DNA of 64,000 bases from Cystobacter fuscus DSM 2262. GTDB lineage: Bacteria; Myxococcota; Myxococcia; Myxococcales; Myxococcaceae. Below, one piece after another: positions 1 through 7,486 of this stretch. Within the stretch, counting starts at the first letter, position 1, and each line of letters begins with the position of its first letter. The position numbers and the translations under genes were made by a program. Under the pieces are notes generated by a model. It was given only the letters and a program-made list of their open reading frames with translations, was not told the origin of the DNA and ran no database searches. Location of the stretch: the NCBI RefSeq assembly GCF_000335475.2, contig NZ_ANAH02000014.1, forward strand, positions 186,001 to 250,000. Reading direction: 5' to 3'.

Positions 1-328
1 CACGAGGCCCCGCCTCGACTCCGCGCGTGCGCTCCGCACCGCTCCTCGTGTGAGGGGTGGTGCGTTTCGCGTTCATCCCGTCCCAGGTTTCCTCCCGTGT
101 GATCGTCCGGTACGAGGGGCTGACGGTTGAAACGTGTCATCCACCGGACGGGGGATCGGAAAGACAGCAGGAATTACCGGGCGACTTTGGCTTTATTTAC
201 ATCCTCGTCCGCCTGCTGACGGAGCAGGGCTCCGTCAGGGGCGAGGAAGCCGCCGACGTCCTGTCGAGGGGAAGCACGCCTGAGCCCAGGTGGGAGCCTG
301 GCCGCCGAGACTCCCTCCGTCCCTCGGC
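1..328. other. Left-edge region without a supported gene
   Basis: No convincing coding sequence is visible. A 91-codon frame starting at a GTG at 57 has no ribosome-binding site or recognisable domain and is probably chance. The stretch contains a strong stem-loop at 203-246 and a short inverted repeat, CACGAGG at 1-7 with CCTCGTG at 44-50, of doubtful meaning. It presumably holds the promoter and leader of the kinase gene that follows. Confidence 0.5.
203..246 (+). other. Strong stem-loop upstream of the kinase gene
   Basis: A perfect 9-bp inverted repeat, CTGACGGAG (216-224) and CTCCGTCAG (230-238), closes a 5-nt loop. An outer 5-bp stem pairs CCTCG (203-207) with CGAGG (242-246). No T-tract follows. 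It lies about 80 to 190 nt before the possible kinase starts, so it may be a leader structure or the terminator of a gene left of the window. Confidence 0.5.
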
Positions 329-2200
329 ATGAACATCGCAAGGATGGGTGTTCGCGTGGAACTCAATTCCCAGTCACCGTGCTCCTGTCCGGCGCCTCAT
401 GAGGGCGCGGAATGCCCCACGTTCGTCCCCGCGTCCATGCCCACGCTGCCGCCCAAGGCCGAGCGCGGCGGGGAGCTGGTGGGTCAGCGCTTCGGCAGCT
501 TCCGGGCGATCCGCGAGCTGGGCCGCGGCGGCATGGGCACGGTGCTGCTCGCCGAGCACGTCCTCATGCCCAAGCGCGTGGCGGTGAAGGTGCTCCACAG
601 CCACCTCGCCGAGGAGCCGGAGCTCGTCGCGCGCCTGCTGGCCGAGGCGCGGGCGATGAGCCTCGTGCAGCACGAGAACGTCGTCACCATCTACGACCTG
701 GACACGCGCGACGGCCGCCCGTACGTCGTCATGGAGTACCTCGAGGGGCAGAGCCTCGCCGCCTTCGCGCGCGGCCCCATCGAGCCGGCGCTCGCCGTGG
801 AGCTGCTCACCCAGGTGTGTGACGCGCTCGGGGCGGCGCACGCGCGCGGCATCGTCCACCGCGATCTCAAGCCGGCCAACATCTTCCTCGTGCCGGGCGC
901 CCAGGGCCGCCAGCGGGTGAAGCTGCTCGACTTCGGCATCGCCAAGCGGCTGGCGCGCATGGAGGGCGAGACGCCCACGCGCACGGGGGTGCTGCTGGGC
1001 ACGCCCGAGTTCATGGCGCCCGAGCAGTGCAGCGGAGAGGCCGTGGACGCGCGCACGGACCTCTACGCCGTGGGCGTCCTCGGCTACCTGCTGCTCACCG
1101 GCCGCGTTCCCTTCTCCAACGAGAGCACCGCGGCGGTGCTCGTGGCGCACCTGACGCAGAAGCCGGTGCCTCCGCACGAGGTGCGCCCGGGCGTGTCTCC
1201 GGCGCTCTCCGCCGTGCTGATGCGCGCGCTGGCCAAGCGCCCCGAGGAGCGCTTCACCACCGCCGCCGAGCTGCGCGCCGCCCTGGAGTCCGCCCTCAAG
1301 GCGGCTCCGGCGCCCGTGGCGCCCGCCCCCGCCGCCTTCACCGCGCGGGTGCCGGGACCGAGCGCGCGGGACTACCCGGCGGAGCGGGTGGGCCGCGCCG
1401 GCCTCTTCCTTCGCTGCGCCGGGACGCCGCCCCCGCTGCGCTCCGACGTGTCGCTCGTGCTCCAGTTGCCGGGCGGGGAGTTGCCCTGTGTCGGCCAGGT
1501 GGTGCGCCACGTGTCGGCCGAGCAGGCCCGGGCGTGGAACATGGCGCCGGGCTTCGGCGTGGAGCTGCGCGACGCCACCCCCGCCTTCCAGCAGCGCTTC
1601 TCGCGCCTGCTCACGGGGACGCCTCCCGCGCCCCCGGCGCCCACGCCGGATGATCCGCGCGCCGAGGTCGTGCTGCGCGACTTCCGCCAGCGGCTCCAGG
1701 GGGACCGGTACGCGGTGCTGGGCGTGCCGCGCGACGCGGACGCCGACAGCGTGCGGGCCCACGCCCGCGAGGCGCGCGCCCGGCTCGAGTCCCTGCTCTC
1801 CCTGCCGTTGTCCGACGCCCAGCGCACCTTCGCTCAGCGCGCGCTCGCCCGGGTGGCCGAGTGCCTCCAGGTGCTGGGTCAGCCCGAGCGGCGCGTGGAG
1901 TACGACGCGGAGCTGCGCAACGTGAAGGGCGTGATGCGCTGCCTGTCCGCGGGGCTCACCGTCACCGCCCTGGAGGCGTGCCGCCGCCGCTACTTCGAAC
2001 GCCACCCCGAGACGGAGGGCCACTCGCTGCTGCACATCGCTTCCGGTGAGGCCTACCTGTCGGCCGGTCGCATGTCCGAGGCACTCGCCTGTTACGAAGC
2101 CGCCCTGCGCGCGGATCCCCTCCACCTCGAGGCCCTCAAGCGCTGGCATGCCCTCCAGGCGAGGATGCGCCACTCGGCGGAAGCCATCGCATCCCGTTAG
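329..2200 (+). CDS. Ser/Thr protein kinase with PilZ-like, J-like and TPR regions
   Basis: This is a cytoplasmic eukaryote-like Ser/Thr kinase of about 623 residues. The kinase domain spans about 57-325: glycine loop GRGGMG at 65-70, lysine in VAVK near 87, HRDLKPAN at 178-185, DFG at 201-203 and GTPEFMAPEQ. Residues 348-428 resemble a PilZ domain, with an RxGLF stretch followed by beta strands, but the canonical RxxxR and DxSxxG motifs are degenerate. Residues 455-530 look like a J domain (YAVLGVPRDA, ERRVEYDAE) without the HPD tripeptide. A TPR-like repeat follows at about 570-605. No membrane segment is seen, unlike many kinases of this type. The start is uncertain: GTG 290, ATG 329, ATG 344 and ATG 437 are in frame and none has a strong ribosome-binding site. 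The next gene begins 15 bp downstream, so the two may be cotranscribed. Confidence 0.9.
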   Translation: MNIARMGVRVELNSQSPCSCPAPHEGAECPTFVPASMPTLPPKAERGGELVGQRFGSFRAIRELGRGGMGTVLLAEHVLMPKRVAVKVLHSHLAEEPELVARLLAEARAMSLVQHENVVTIYDLDTRDGRPYVVMEYLEGQSLAAFARGPIEPALAVELLTQVCDALGAAHARGIVHRDLKPANIFLVPGAQGRQRVKLLDFGIAKRLARMEGETPTRTGVLLGTPEFMAPEQCSGEAVDARTDLYAVGVLGYLLLTGRVPFSNESTAAVLVAHLTQKPVPPHEVRPGVSPALSAVLMRALAKRPEERFTTAAELRAALESALKAAPAPVAPAPAAFTARVPGPSARDYPAERVGRAGLFLRCAGTPPPLRSDVSLVLQLPGGELPCVGQVVRHVSAEQARAWNMAPGFGVELRDATPAFQQRFSRLLTGTPPAPPAPTPDDPRAEVVLRDFRQRLQGDRYAVLGVPRDADADSVRAHAREARARLESLLSLPLSDAQRTFAQRALARVAECLQVLGQPERRVEYDAELRNVKGVMRCLSAGLTVTALEACRRRYFERHPETEGHSLLHIASGEAYLSAGRMSEALACYEAALRADPLHLEALKRWHALQARMRHSAEAIASR

Positions 2201-2215
2201 GATGCGGGTCCTGCC

Positions 2216-3523
2216 ATGGCTTCCAATCCCCCCGACGACGACAAGCTCCCCACCCAGGGCCGGTTCACCCGCTTCCGCAAGCTCGCGGGCCTCTCCGCGC
2301 AGCTCAGCGCGGACGTCCTCAAGAGCGGCGCCAAACGGCTCGTGGGCCAGGATCCGGAGCTGCTCAGCATGTCCGCCGCGGAGAAGCTCGTCACCACGCT
2401 CGGGGAGATGAAGGGCGCGGCGATGAAGATCGGCCAGGCGGTGGCCATGGACACGGAGATGCTCTCGCCCGAGGTGCGCCAGGTCATCGCCCGGTTGCAG
2501 AACGAGGCGCCCCCCATGCCCTACGCCCTGGTGGAGCGCGTCATCCGCGAGGAGCTCGGCGACGCGCCGGAGAAGCTCTTCCGCGAGTTCTCCCAGACGC
2601 CGCTCGCCGCCGCCTCGCTCGGCCAGGTGCACCGCGCCGTGCTGCACGATGGCCGGCCGGTGGCCGTCAAGGTCCAGTACCCGGGCATCGCCGAGACGCT
2701 CTCCGGGGACATGGACAACCTGGGCCTCGTGGTGAAGACGGTCTCCAAGGCGTCGAAGCTCGCCGACGGCACCGCCTACTTCCGCGAGCTGCGCGACGAG
2801 ATGCTGCTGGAGACGGACTACCTGCGCGAGGCCGCGCTGTGCGCCTCCTTCGCCCGGAGCGCCGAGCGCCTGCCGGACCTCAAGGTGCCCGAGGTCATCA
2901 CCGCGCTCACCACCGGGCGCGTGCTCACCCTGGAGCTGCTGCGCGGCCGCACCCTCAAGGACTGGGTCGTCTCCCATCCCTCCGCCGAGGAGCGCTACCG
3001 CGTGGCGCGCCAGCTCATCCTCGCCATCTACGGGCCCTTCTTCACCGTGGGCGACCTGCACGCGGACCCCCACCCGGGCAACTTCATGGTGCTCGAGGAT
3101 GGACGCCTGGGCGTGCTCGACTTCGGCTCCATCAAGCGCTTCAGCGCGCACTTCGTGGATGCCAACCGGCGCATGTTCCTGCACGCCATGCGCAAGGAGC
3201 CCATGGACATCCTCGCCCTGAGCCGCGAGGTGGGCTTCACCTGCGAGCTGCCCGACGACGAGGGGAGCGCGCTCATCCAGGAGGTGTTCCAGATCGTCGG
3301 CCGGCCCATGCGCCTGGCGCCCTACGACTTCGCCACCTGCTCCATCACGCGCGACTTGCGCTCGCACTTCACGCGCAACGCGCCCCGCTTCCTGAAGATC
3401 CGTCCGCCCGCCGAGGCGGTCATGTTCTTCCGCTCCACCGGGGGGCTCGTGCAGAACCTGCGGCTGGTCGGCGCGGAGGGCGACTTCACCCGGGTGTACC
3501 AGGAAGTCGCCGCGCTCCTTTGA
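2216..3523 (+). CDS. ABC1/UbiB (AarF) family atypical kinase
   Basis: The 435-residue protein carries the signatures of the ABC1 (UbiB/ADCK) atypical kinase family. These are a KIGQ motif at 71-74, an alanine-rich nucleotide loop AAASLGQVH at about 131-139, VAVKVQYPG at 149-157, the catalytic HADPHPGN stretch at about 282 and LDFGS near 302. Family members support isoprenoid-quinone biosynthesis or lipid homeostasis. No C-terminal membrane helices of the E. coli UbiB type are obvious, so it is closer to the shorter bacterial ABC1 group. It begins 15 bp after the Ser/Thr kinase gene and ends at a hairpin shared with the convergent response regulator. The substrate cannot be read from the sequence. 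Confidence 0.9.
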   Translation: MASNPPDDDKLPTQGRFTRFRKLAGLSAQLSADVLKSGAKRLVGQDPELLSMSAAEKLVTTLGEMKGAAMKIGQAVAMDTEMLSPEVRQVIARLQNEAPPMPYALVERVIREELGDAPEKLFREFSQTPLAAASLGQVHRAVLHDGRPVAVKVQYPGIAETLSGDMDNLGLVVKTVSKASKLADGTAYFRELRDEMLLETDYLREAALCASFARSAERLPDLKVPEVITALTTGRVLTLELLRGRTLKDWVVSHPSAEERYRVARQLILAIYGPFFTVGDLHADPHPGNFMVLEDGRLGVLDFGSIKRFSAHFVDANRRMFLHAMRKEPMDILALSREVGFTCELPDDEGSALIQEVFQIVGRPMRLAPYDFATCSITRDLRSHFTRNAPRFLKIRPPAEAVMFFRSTGGLVQNLRLVGAEGDFTRVYQEVAALL

Positions 3524-3549
3524 GCGCGCCGGGCCGCTCGGGGGCGCGC
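3524..3549. terminator. GC-rich hairpin between convergent genes
   Basis: A perfect 7-bp inverted repeat pairs GCGCGCC (3524-3530) with GGCGCGC (3543-3549). It starts directly after the stop of the ABC1 kinase gene and lies just before the stop of the convergent regulator. No T-tract is present on either side, so it is only a candidate bidirectional terminator. Confidence 0.4.
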
Positions 3550-3553
3550 GGGA

Positions 3554-3961
3554 CTAGCGCGCGCTCGCCGCGGGCAGCCGGCTCTTCTTGTAGATGCTGA
3601 TGAGCTTGCGGGCGAGCGACTCGCCCTGGACGCTCTTGGAGATGTAGCCATCCGCGCCCGACGCCAGGGAGAGCGAGCGCAGCCGGGCCTCGTCCGAGGC
3701 CGAGTAGAGGATGAAGCGCGTGGTGGACGGCGCCTGGTTGCGCGCGAGCGCCAGCACCTTGTCCCCGCTGAGCGCCGGGATGTTCACGTCCAGCAGGACC
3801 AGGTCCGGCATCACCGTGCGCACCAGGTTGGACACGCCCAGCGAGGAGCGGTGGGTGCGGATCTCGAAGCCGTAGGCGTGGAGGGTGCGTTCGACCAGCA
3901 TGAGCTGGTCGACGTCGTCGTCCACCACCAGCACGCGGATCTTGTTCTCGATCTCGGACAT
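3554..3961 (-). CDS. Stand-alone receiver-domain response regulator
   Basis: The 135-residue protein is a single REC domain with no output domain. It has the acidic triad VVDDD near the N terminus, the phospho-acceptor aspartate in LLLDVN-type context (VLLDVNIPAL), a serine in LYSAS and the conserved lysine in GYISKS. The ATG at 3961 has an AGGGAG site just upstream; the frame stays open 22 codons further but without such a site. It is closely related to the receiver at 7109-7486, sharing LGVSNLV, ALxGDxVLxLAR and FILYSA. Single-domain receivers of this kind usually act as phosphorelay intermediates or bind a partner protein. The partner kinase is unknown; the hybrid kinase at 7479-10409 is a plausible candidate. 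Confidence 0.9.
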   Translation of the reverse strand: MSEIENKIRVLVVDDDVDQLMLVERTLHAYGFEIRTHRSSLGVSNLVRTVMPDLVLLDVNIPALSGDKVLALARNQAPSTTRFILYSASDEARLRSLSLASGADGYISKSVQGESLARKLISIYKKSRLPAASAR

Positions 3962-4500
3962 GGGCTCCCTTTCGGAGACTGTTCGGAGATGGGACTCTTC
4001 CCCAAGAGGCAGCGGGGGGCTGCGCACCCGAACAATACTGCTCCGTCAGCGATCAGGGAGGTCCAACCCTCCCGGAACTCGCGCCGGAGGCCAGAAATCG
4101 GACGCCTGTAACCCCGTCAGGCAAGTAAATCAAGCAAGAGCTTCCAGGAATGAACCCGGTCGGGGACGGACGGCCAGGAAGCGTCAGGCCGGGCGGTGGG
4201 CCGCGCGGCGCCCAATGACAACCATCCCGGGAGGTCCGTCGTCGGCCCTTCTCGGCTCTTCATTGGGGCGGGGCGATGGGGCGATTGGACTCGAGGACAG
4301 TCTCCCGCGCCGGTCGCCGCGCCGCTCCTCGGCGAGGCGTTCACCCACGGGCGTGCGAGATGCTCGTCGCACGAGACTCTGGGCGCTACACAACAGGTCC
4401 ATCCCGCACGAGGGGGGCGGTCGCATCCCGGGTGGTAGAGTTCAAGTCGACCGTGGGTATTGCCGAGCGGGCGGGGCCAACCTCAGCGAGGAGTCACATC
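3962..4500. other. 539-bp divergent intergenic region
   Basis: This gap separates two response regulator genes that point away from each other, so it should contain both promoters. Each gene has a clear ribosome-binding site at its edge. One weak minus-strand promoter-like pair is visible, TTGATT at 4128-4133 and TACAGG at 4105-4110 with 17-bp spacing. An 8-bp inverted repeat, CCCAATGA (4211-4218) and TCATTGGG (4260-4267), could be an operator. No convincing gene is seen. Confidence 0.5.
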
Positions 4501-5184
4501 ATGCGGGAACGGATTCGGGTCGGCATCCTGGAGGATCAGACGGTTCTGCGGGAGAGCCTGGTGGCCCTCTTCGAGGGCTCGGGCATGGAGGTGTGTGCCT
4601 CGGGCGGGGACGTGGAGAGCCTGCTCGCCCAGATGCAGGACAAGCCGCTGGACGTGGCCATCGTGGACCTGCGCCTGGAGAACCCGGGGAACTGGGCGGT
4701 GGACAATGGCCTGCGCCTGGTGGAAGTGCTGCGCGAGCGCTACCCCCACACCCGGTCGATCGTGTTCTCCGCCCATCGCGAGGCCTCCCTGCTGGAGCGC
4801 TGCTTCCAGGCGGGAGCGGCCGGCTACCTGTGCAAGCTCAACGCGAGCGGCGCGGCGCTGCTGTCCGCCGTCGAGCAGGTGGCGCGCGGGGAGAGCCTCG
4901 TTCCCCCGGAGCTGGTGAGCCTGAACCCCGGCGCTTCAGCCTCCCCACTGGAGCGGCTCACCCAGCGCGAGCGCGAGGTGCTGGAGTTGGTGGCGGCCGG
5001 CTCGGACAACCTCCAGATTTCCGCGCGCCTGGGCATCACCGAGCGCACCGTGAAGGCCCACGTGTCCAACCTCTACCGGAAGATGGGCGTGCAGAACCGC
5101 GTGGAGATGGCGATGATCGCCTACCAGAGCGGGTTCGCCCGGCCGCCGCCGCCGCAGCAGCAGCAGGCCGAGTTCCCCAAGTAG
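4501..5184 (+). CDS. LuxR/NarL-type response regulator
   Basis: The protein of 227 residues has an N-terminal receiver domain (about 1-120, ILEDQ, aspartate in VAIVDLRLE, lysine in YLCKLN) and a C-terminal GerE/LuxR helix-turn-helix (about 145-210, LTQREREVLELVAAG, ISARLGITERTVKAHVSN). It should be a phosphorylation-controlled DNA-binding regulator. The ATG at 4501 has a GAGGAG site about 8 bp upstream, which outweighs the longer open frame reaching back to 4276. The C terminus ends in a short proline/glutamine run. No cognate histidine kinase adjoins it. It converges with the methyltransferase gene, whose stop lies 12 bp away. Confidence 0.92.
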   Translation: MRERIRVGILEDQTVLRESLVALFEGSGMEVCASGGDVESLLAQMQDKPLDVAIVDLRLENPGNWAVDNGLRLVEVLRERYPHTRSIVFSAHREASLLERCFQAGAAGYLCKLNASGAALLSAVEQVARGESLVPPELVSLNPGASASPLERLTQREREVLELVAAGSDNLQISARLGITERTVKAHVSNLYRKMGVQNRVEMAMIAYQSGFARPPPPQQQQAEFPK

Positions 5185-5196
5185 AGCCAGAGCGCC

Positions 5197-6219
5197 TCAG
5201 GGCCGCAGGGCGGTGACGAGCTCGAAGGGGCCGGGAAGGACGCGCACCTCGCGGAAGCCCGATGCCGGGAGGGCGCGCGTGTAGAACGCGACGTCGCGCA
5301 GCCGGCTGCCGCACGAGTCCACTCCCATGAGGAAGTAGGACCAGAAGAACTGGGCGGCGAGCCGCTCCGGGGTGCGGAACTCCTCGCAGATGAGGACGCG
5401 GCCGCCCGGAGGCAGGGCCTCGAAGGCGGCGCGCAGCAGGGCGTGCGCCGTGTCCTCGGGCCAGTCATGGAGCACGCGCACGAAGGACAGGGCGTCATGG
5501 CTGTTGGGCAGGGGCTCGCGCAGGAAGTCCCCGGCCACGAAGCCAAGCCGACCCTCGAGTCCACGCGCCCGCCGGGTGCGCTCCACCAGTGGCTCGCACG
5601 AGGGCAGGTTGTAGACGTCCACGCGCAGGTCGGGCCGGGCCTCCAACAGGTGCGCCGCGAGGCTGCCATCGCCGCCCCCCACGTCCAGCAGCCGCGTGCC
5701 CGCGGGGAAGAGGGCGTCGGCGTGGGCGCGGAAGGTCTCCACGATGGGGCCGAGCCCCGCCGCCATGCTGGCCTCGAAGCCGGCCACCTGCTCGGGCGTG
5801 CGCGGAGGCCAGTCGAAGGCCTCGCGGGACACGCTGCGCTCACCGCGCAGCACCTCGGGCAGATGGCCGTGCAGCTCGTGCCAGGCGTACCTCTCCCGGT
5901 CTCGTTCCAATGAGCGGGGACCCAGCACGGCCTCGGCCGCGGCGCGCAGGCCCGGTACCGCCGCGTAGCGTGTCTCCTCGCGCGCGTCCGGGGTGGGCTC
6001 GCGCCGCACGAGCCCCAGGCTCTCCAGGCAGTCGAGGAACTTGTCCAGGCGCGCGGGCACGAGGCCCTGGCGCTCGCTCAGGGCCGCGAGCGTCACCGGC
6101 CCCGGCTCGAGCGCGTCGAGCAGCCCCAGGCGCAGCGCCGTCTCCACCACGTCCACGGCCCGCGCTCCGTTGAAGAGCAGGTGCAGCAGGGCGCGAGGCC
6201 CGGGGAGCGGCTCGCTCAT
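5197..6219 (-). CDS. COMT-type SAM-dependent O-methyltransferase
   Basis: The 340-residue protein has the layout of family-2 O-methyltransferases. An N-terminal winged-helix dimerisation region (about 1-95) precedes a class I Rossmann fold with LLDVGGGDGSLAAHL as the SAM-binding motif, AGDFL as the acidic loop, and VLHDWPED followed by LPPGGRVLICEE near the active site. In this family the histidine in LHDW acts as general base. Its ATG overlaps the stop of the upstream dioxygenase-like gene by ATGA, so the two are translationally coupled. The pair suggests methylation of a tryptophan or kynurenine derivative; this is inference from context, since the acceptor cannot be read from the sequence. 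Confidence 0.88.
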   Translation of the reverse strand: MSEPLPGPRALLHLLFNGARAVDVVETALRLGLLDALEPGPVTLAALSERQGLVPARLDKFLDCLESLGLVRREPTPDAREETRYAAVPGLRAAAEAVLGPRSLERDRERYAWHELHGHLPEVLRGERSVSREAFDWPPRTPEQVAGFEASMAAGLGPIVETFRAHADALFPAGTRLLDVGGGDGSLAAHLLEARPDLRVDVYNLPSCEPLVERTRRARGLEGRLGFVAGDFLREPLPNSHDALSFVRVLHDWPEDTAHALLRAAFEALPPGGRVLICEEFRTPERLAAQFFWSYFLMGVDSCGSRLRDVAFYTRALPASGFREVRVLPGPFELVTALRP

Positions 6220-7034
6220 GGGACACCCGCTCCGCTCGCGTCCCGGGGCGCCCCGGGCGCGTGGCCGCCCTCGCGCTGCCAGGTGGCCGTCATCTCCACG
6301 CGCACCCGCCACAGCGCGGGGAAGAGGGGCTGGGTCATGCGTCCGGGCAGCACCCGCGTGGGCAGTCCATCGAGCGCCTTCACCGTGGCGTCCACGCCGA
6401 TGGTGCGGCGCACGAGCTGGAAGTGCGTGTACAGCCAGTGCTGCCAGGCCTCGTCGTAGTCGAGCAATTGTTCGCACACGCGCTTGAGGTCGGGGTAGCG
6501 GGACGTCGCGTACACGTCGGCGAGCCGCGCGTCGCGCCGTCGCAGCAGCCGCTCCAGCGCCTCGTCCAGACCCCGGGCGGCGACGCTCACGGCGTTGTAG
6601 CCCGGCGACTCCTGTCCGCTCCCGTTGCCGAGGCTGCGGCGGATGATCTGATAGGTGTCCGGGGTGAGGGTTTCCAGCACGCCCAGCTCCGCGGCGAGCA
6701 CGCGCGCCATGCGGGGCAGGCGCTCCAGCCGCGCCGAGGCCTCCCAGAGGGCATTGGCGTCCAGTTCCTCCACGGCCTCCACCGACTCGTGGGCGAGCAG
6801 CTTGAGCCACAGCTCCTGGGACTGGTGCACGGCCTGGAAGAGCAGCTCGTCGGGGCTCACCCGCTGGGCGGGGGGCGTCTGGAGCGCGAGCAGCTCGGGG
6901 GTGCGCACGTACTTCTCGTAGTCCAACTCGCCCTGGCCCACCCACTTCTTGAGCAGCGGGTTGAGCCACGGGCCCTGCAATTGACGCCTCAACTGTTCGG
7001 CGGCGCTGACGACGACCTCGGGGATCTGTTCCAT
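6216..7034 (-). CDS. Tryptophan 2,3-dioxygenase-family heme enzyme
   Basis: The 272-residue protein matches the helical heme dioxygenase fold of tryptophan 2,3-dioxygenase. HQSQELWLKLLAHE carries the active-site histidine, and the likely proximal heme histidine is in WLYTHFQLVRRTIG, followed by PLFPALWRVR. Two classical substrate-contact motifs differ: the SGFQSxQFR stretch reads GSGQESPGYN, and the GTGG loop after the heme helix is replaced by a DGLPTRVLPG-like segment. It could be a divergent dioxygenase making N-formylkynurenine or a TDO-like oxygenase acting on a modified indole. The ATG at 7034 has a perfect AGGAGG site. The gene is coupled to the methyltransferase and lies 74 bp after the receiver gene, so it may belong to the same transcript. 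Confidence 0.85.
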   Translation of the reverse strand: MEQIPEVVVSAAEQLRRQLQGPWLNPLLKKWVGQGELDYEKYVRTPELLALQTPPAQRVSPDELLFQAVHQSQELWLKLLAHESVEAVEELDANALWEASARLERLPRMARVLAAELGVLETLTPDTYQIIRRSLGNGSGQESPGYNAVSVAARGLDEALERLLRRRDARLADVYATSRYPDLKRVCEQLLDYDEAWQHWLYTHFQLVRRTIGVDATVKALDGLPTRVLPGRMTQPLFPALWRVRVEMTATWQREGGHAPGAPRDASGAGVP

Positions 7035-7108
7035 GCGTCCTCCTGGGGGCATCCGGGACAGGGGCCCCTTTCGAGGACACGTCCGCCTCGGACAGGAGCC
7101 TGGGGGAC

Positions 7109-7486
7109 CTATCCGCGGAAGGCGTTGAGTTTCTGGATGAGTTCGGCCCCTTGAATGCTCTTGGAGAGATAACCATCCGCGCCCGCGGCGAGAGCCAGGG
7201 AGCGCAAACGGGACTCGTCCGTTGCCGAGTACAGGATGAACTTGGTCCCCTTGGGAGCGTACCGGCGTGCCAGGGTGAGCACCTGGTCGCCTTTGAGGGC
7301 GGGGAAGTTCACGTCCAACAACACGAGATCCGGCTCGCCCTGGCGCACCAGGTTGGACACGCCCAGGGCCGAGTCGTGGGTCTGCACGTCGAAGTGGGGA
7401 GCCAGGGTACGTCGGACGAGGTCCAGTTGATCCGGATCATCGTCCACCACCAGGACGCGGGCCCTGGTGGTGATGCGCTCATCCAT
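7109..7486 (-). CDS. Stand-alone receiver-domain response regulator (paralogue)
   Basis: This 125-residue REC domain has VVDDD near the start, the phospho-acceptor in LLLDVN-like context (VLLDVNFPALKG) and the lysine in GYLSKS. The ATG at 7486 follows a GGGGAAG site and overlaps the end of the hybrid kinase gene by 8 bp, so it is cotranscribed and probably receives phosphate from that kinase. It is a near relative of the receiver at 3554-3961. There is no output domain. Confidence 0.92.
   Translation of the reverse strand: MDERITTRARVLVVDDDPDQLDLVRRTLAPHFDVQTHDSALGVSNLVRQGEPDLVLLDVNFPALKGDQVLTLARRYAPKGTKFILYSATDESRLRSLALAAGADGYLSKSIQGAELIQKLNAFRG

Noticed and set aside
57-332. 91-codon open frame at the left edge
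   Set aside because: It has no ribosome-binding site or domain and overlaps the leader stem-loop of the kinase gene; probably chance in GC-rich DNA.
374-3367. 997-codon minus-strand frame opposite the two kinase genes
   Set aside because: It mirrors genes with clear kinase motifs on the other strand and is low-complexity (His, Arg, Leu, Gly).
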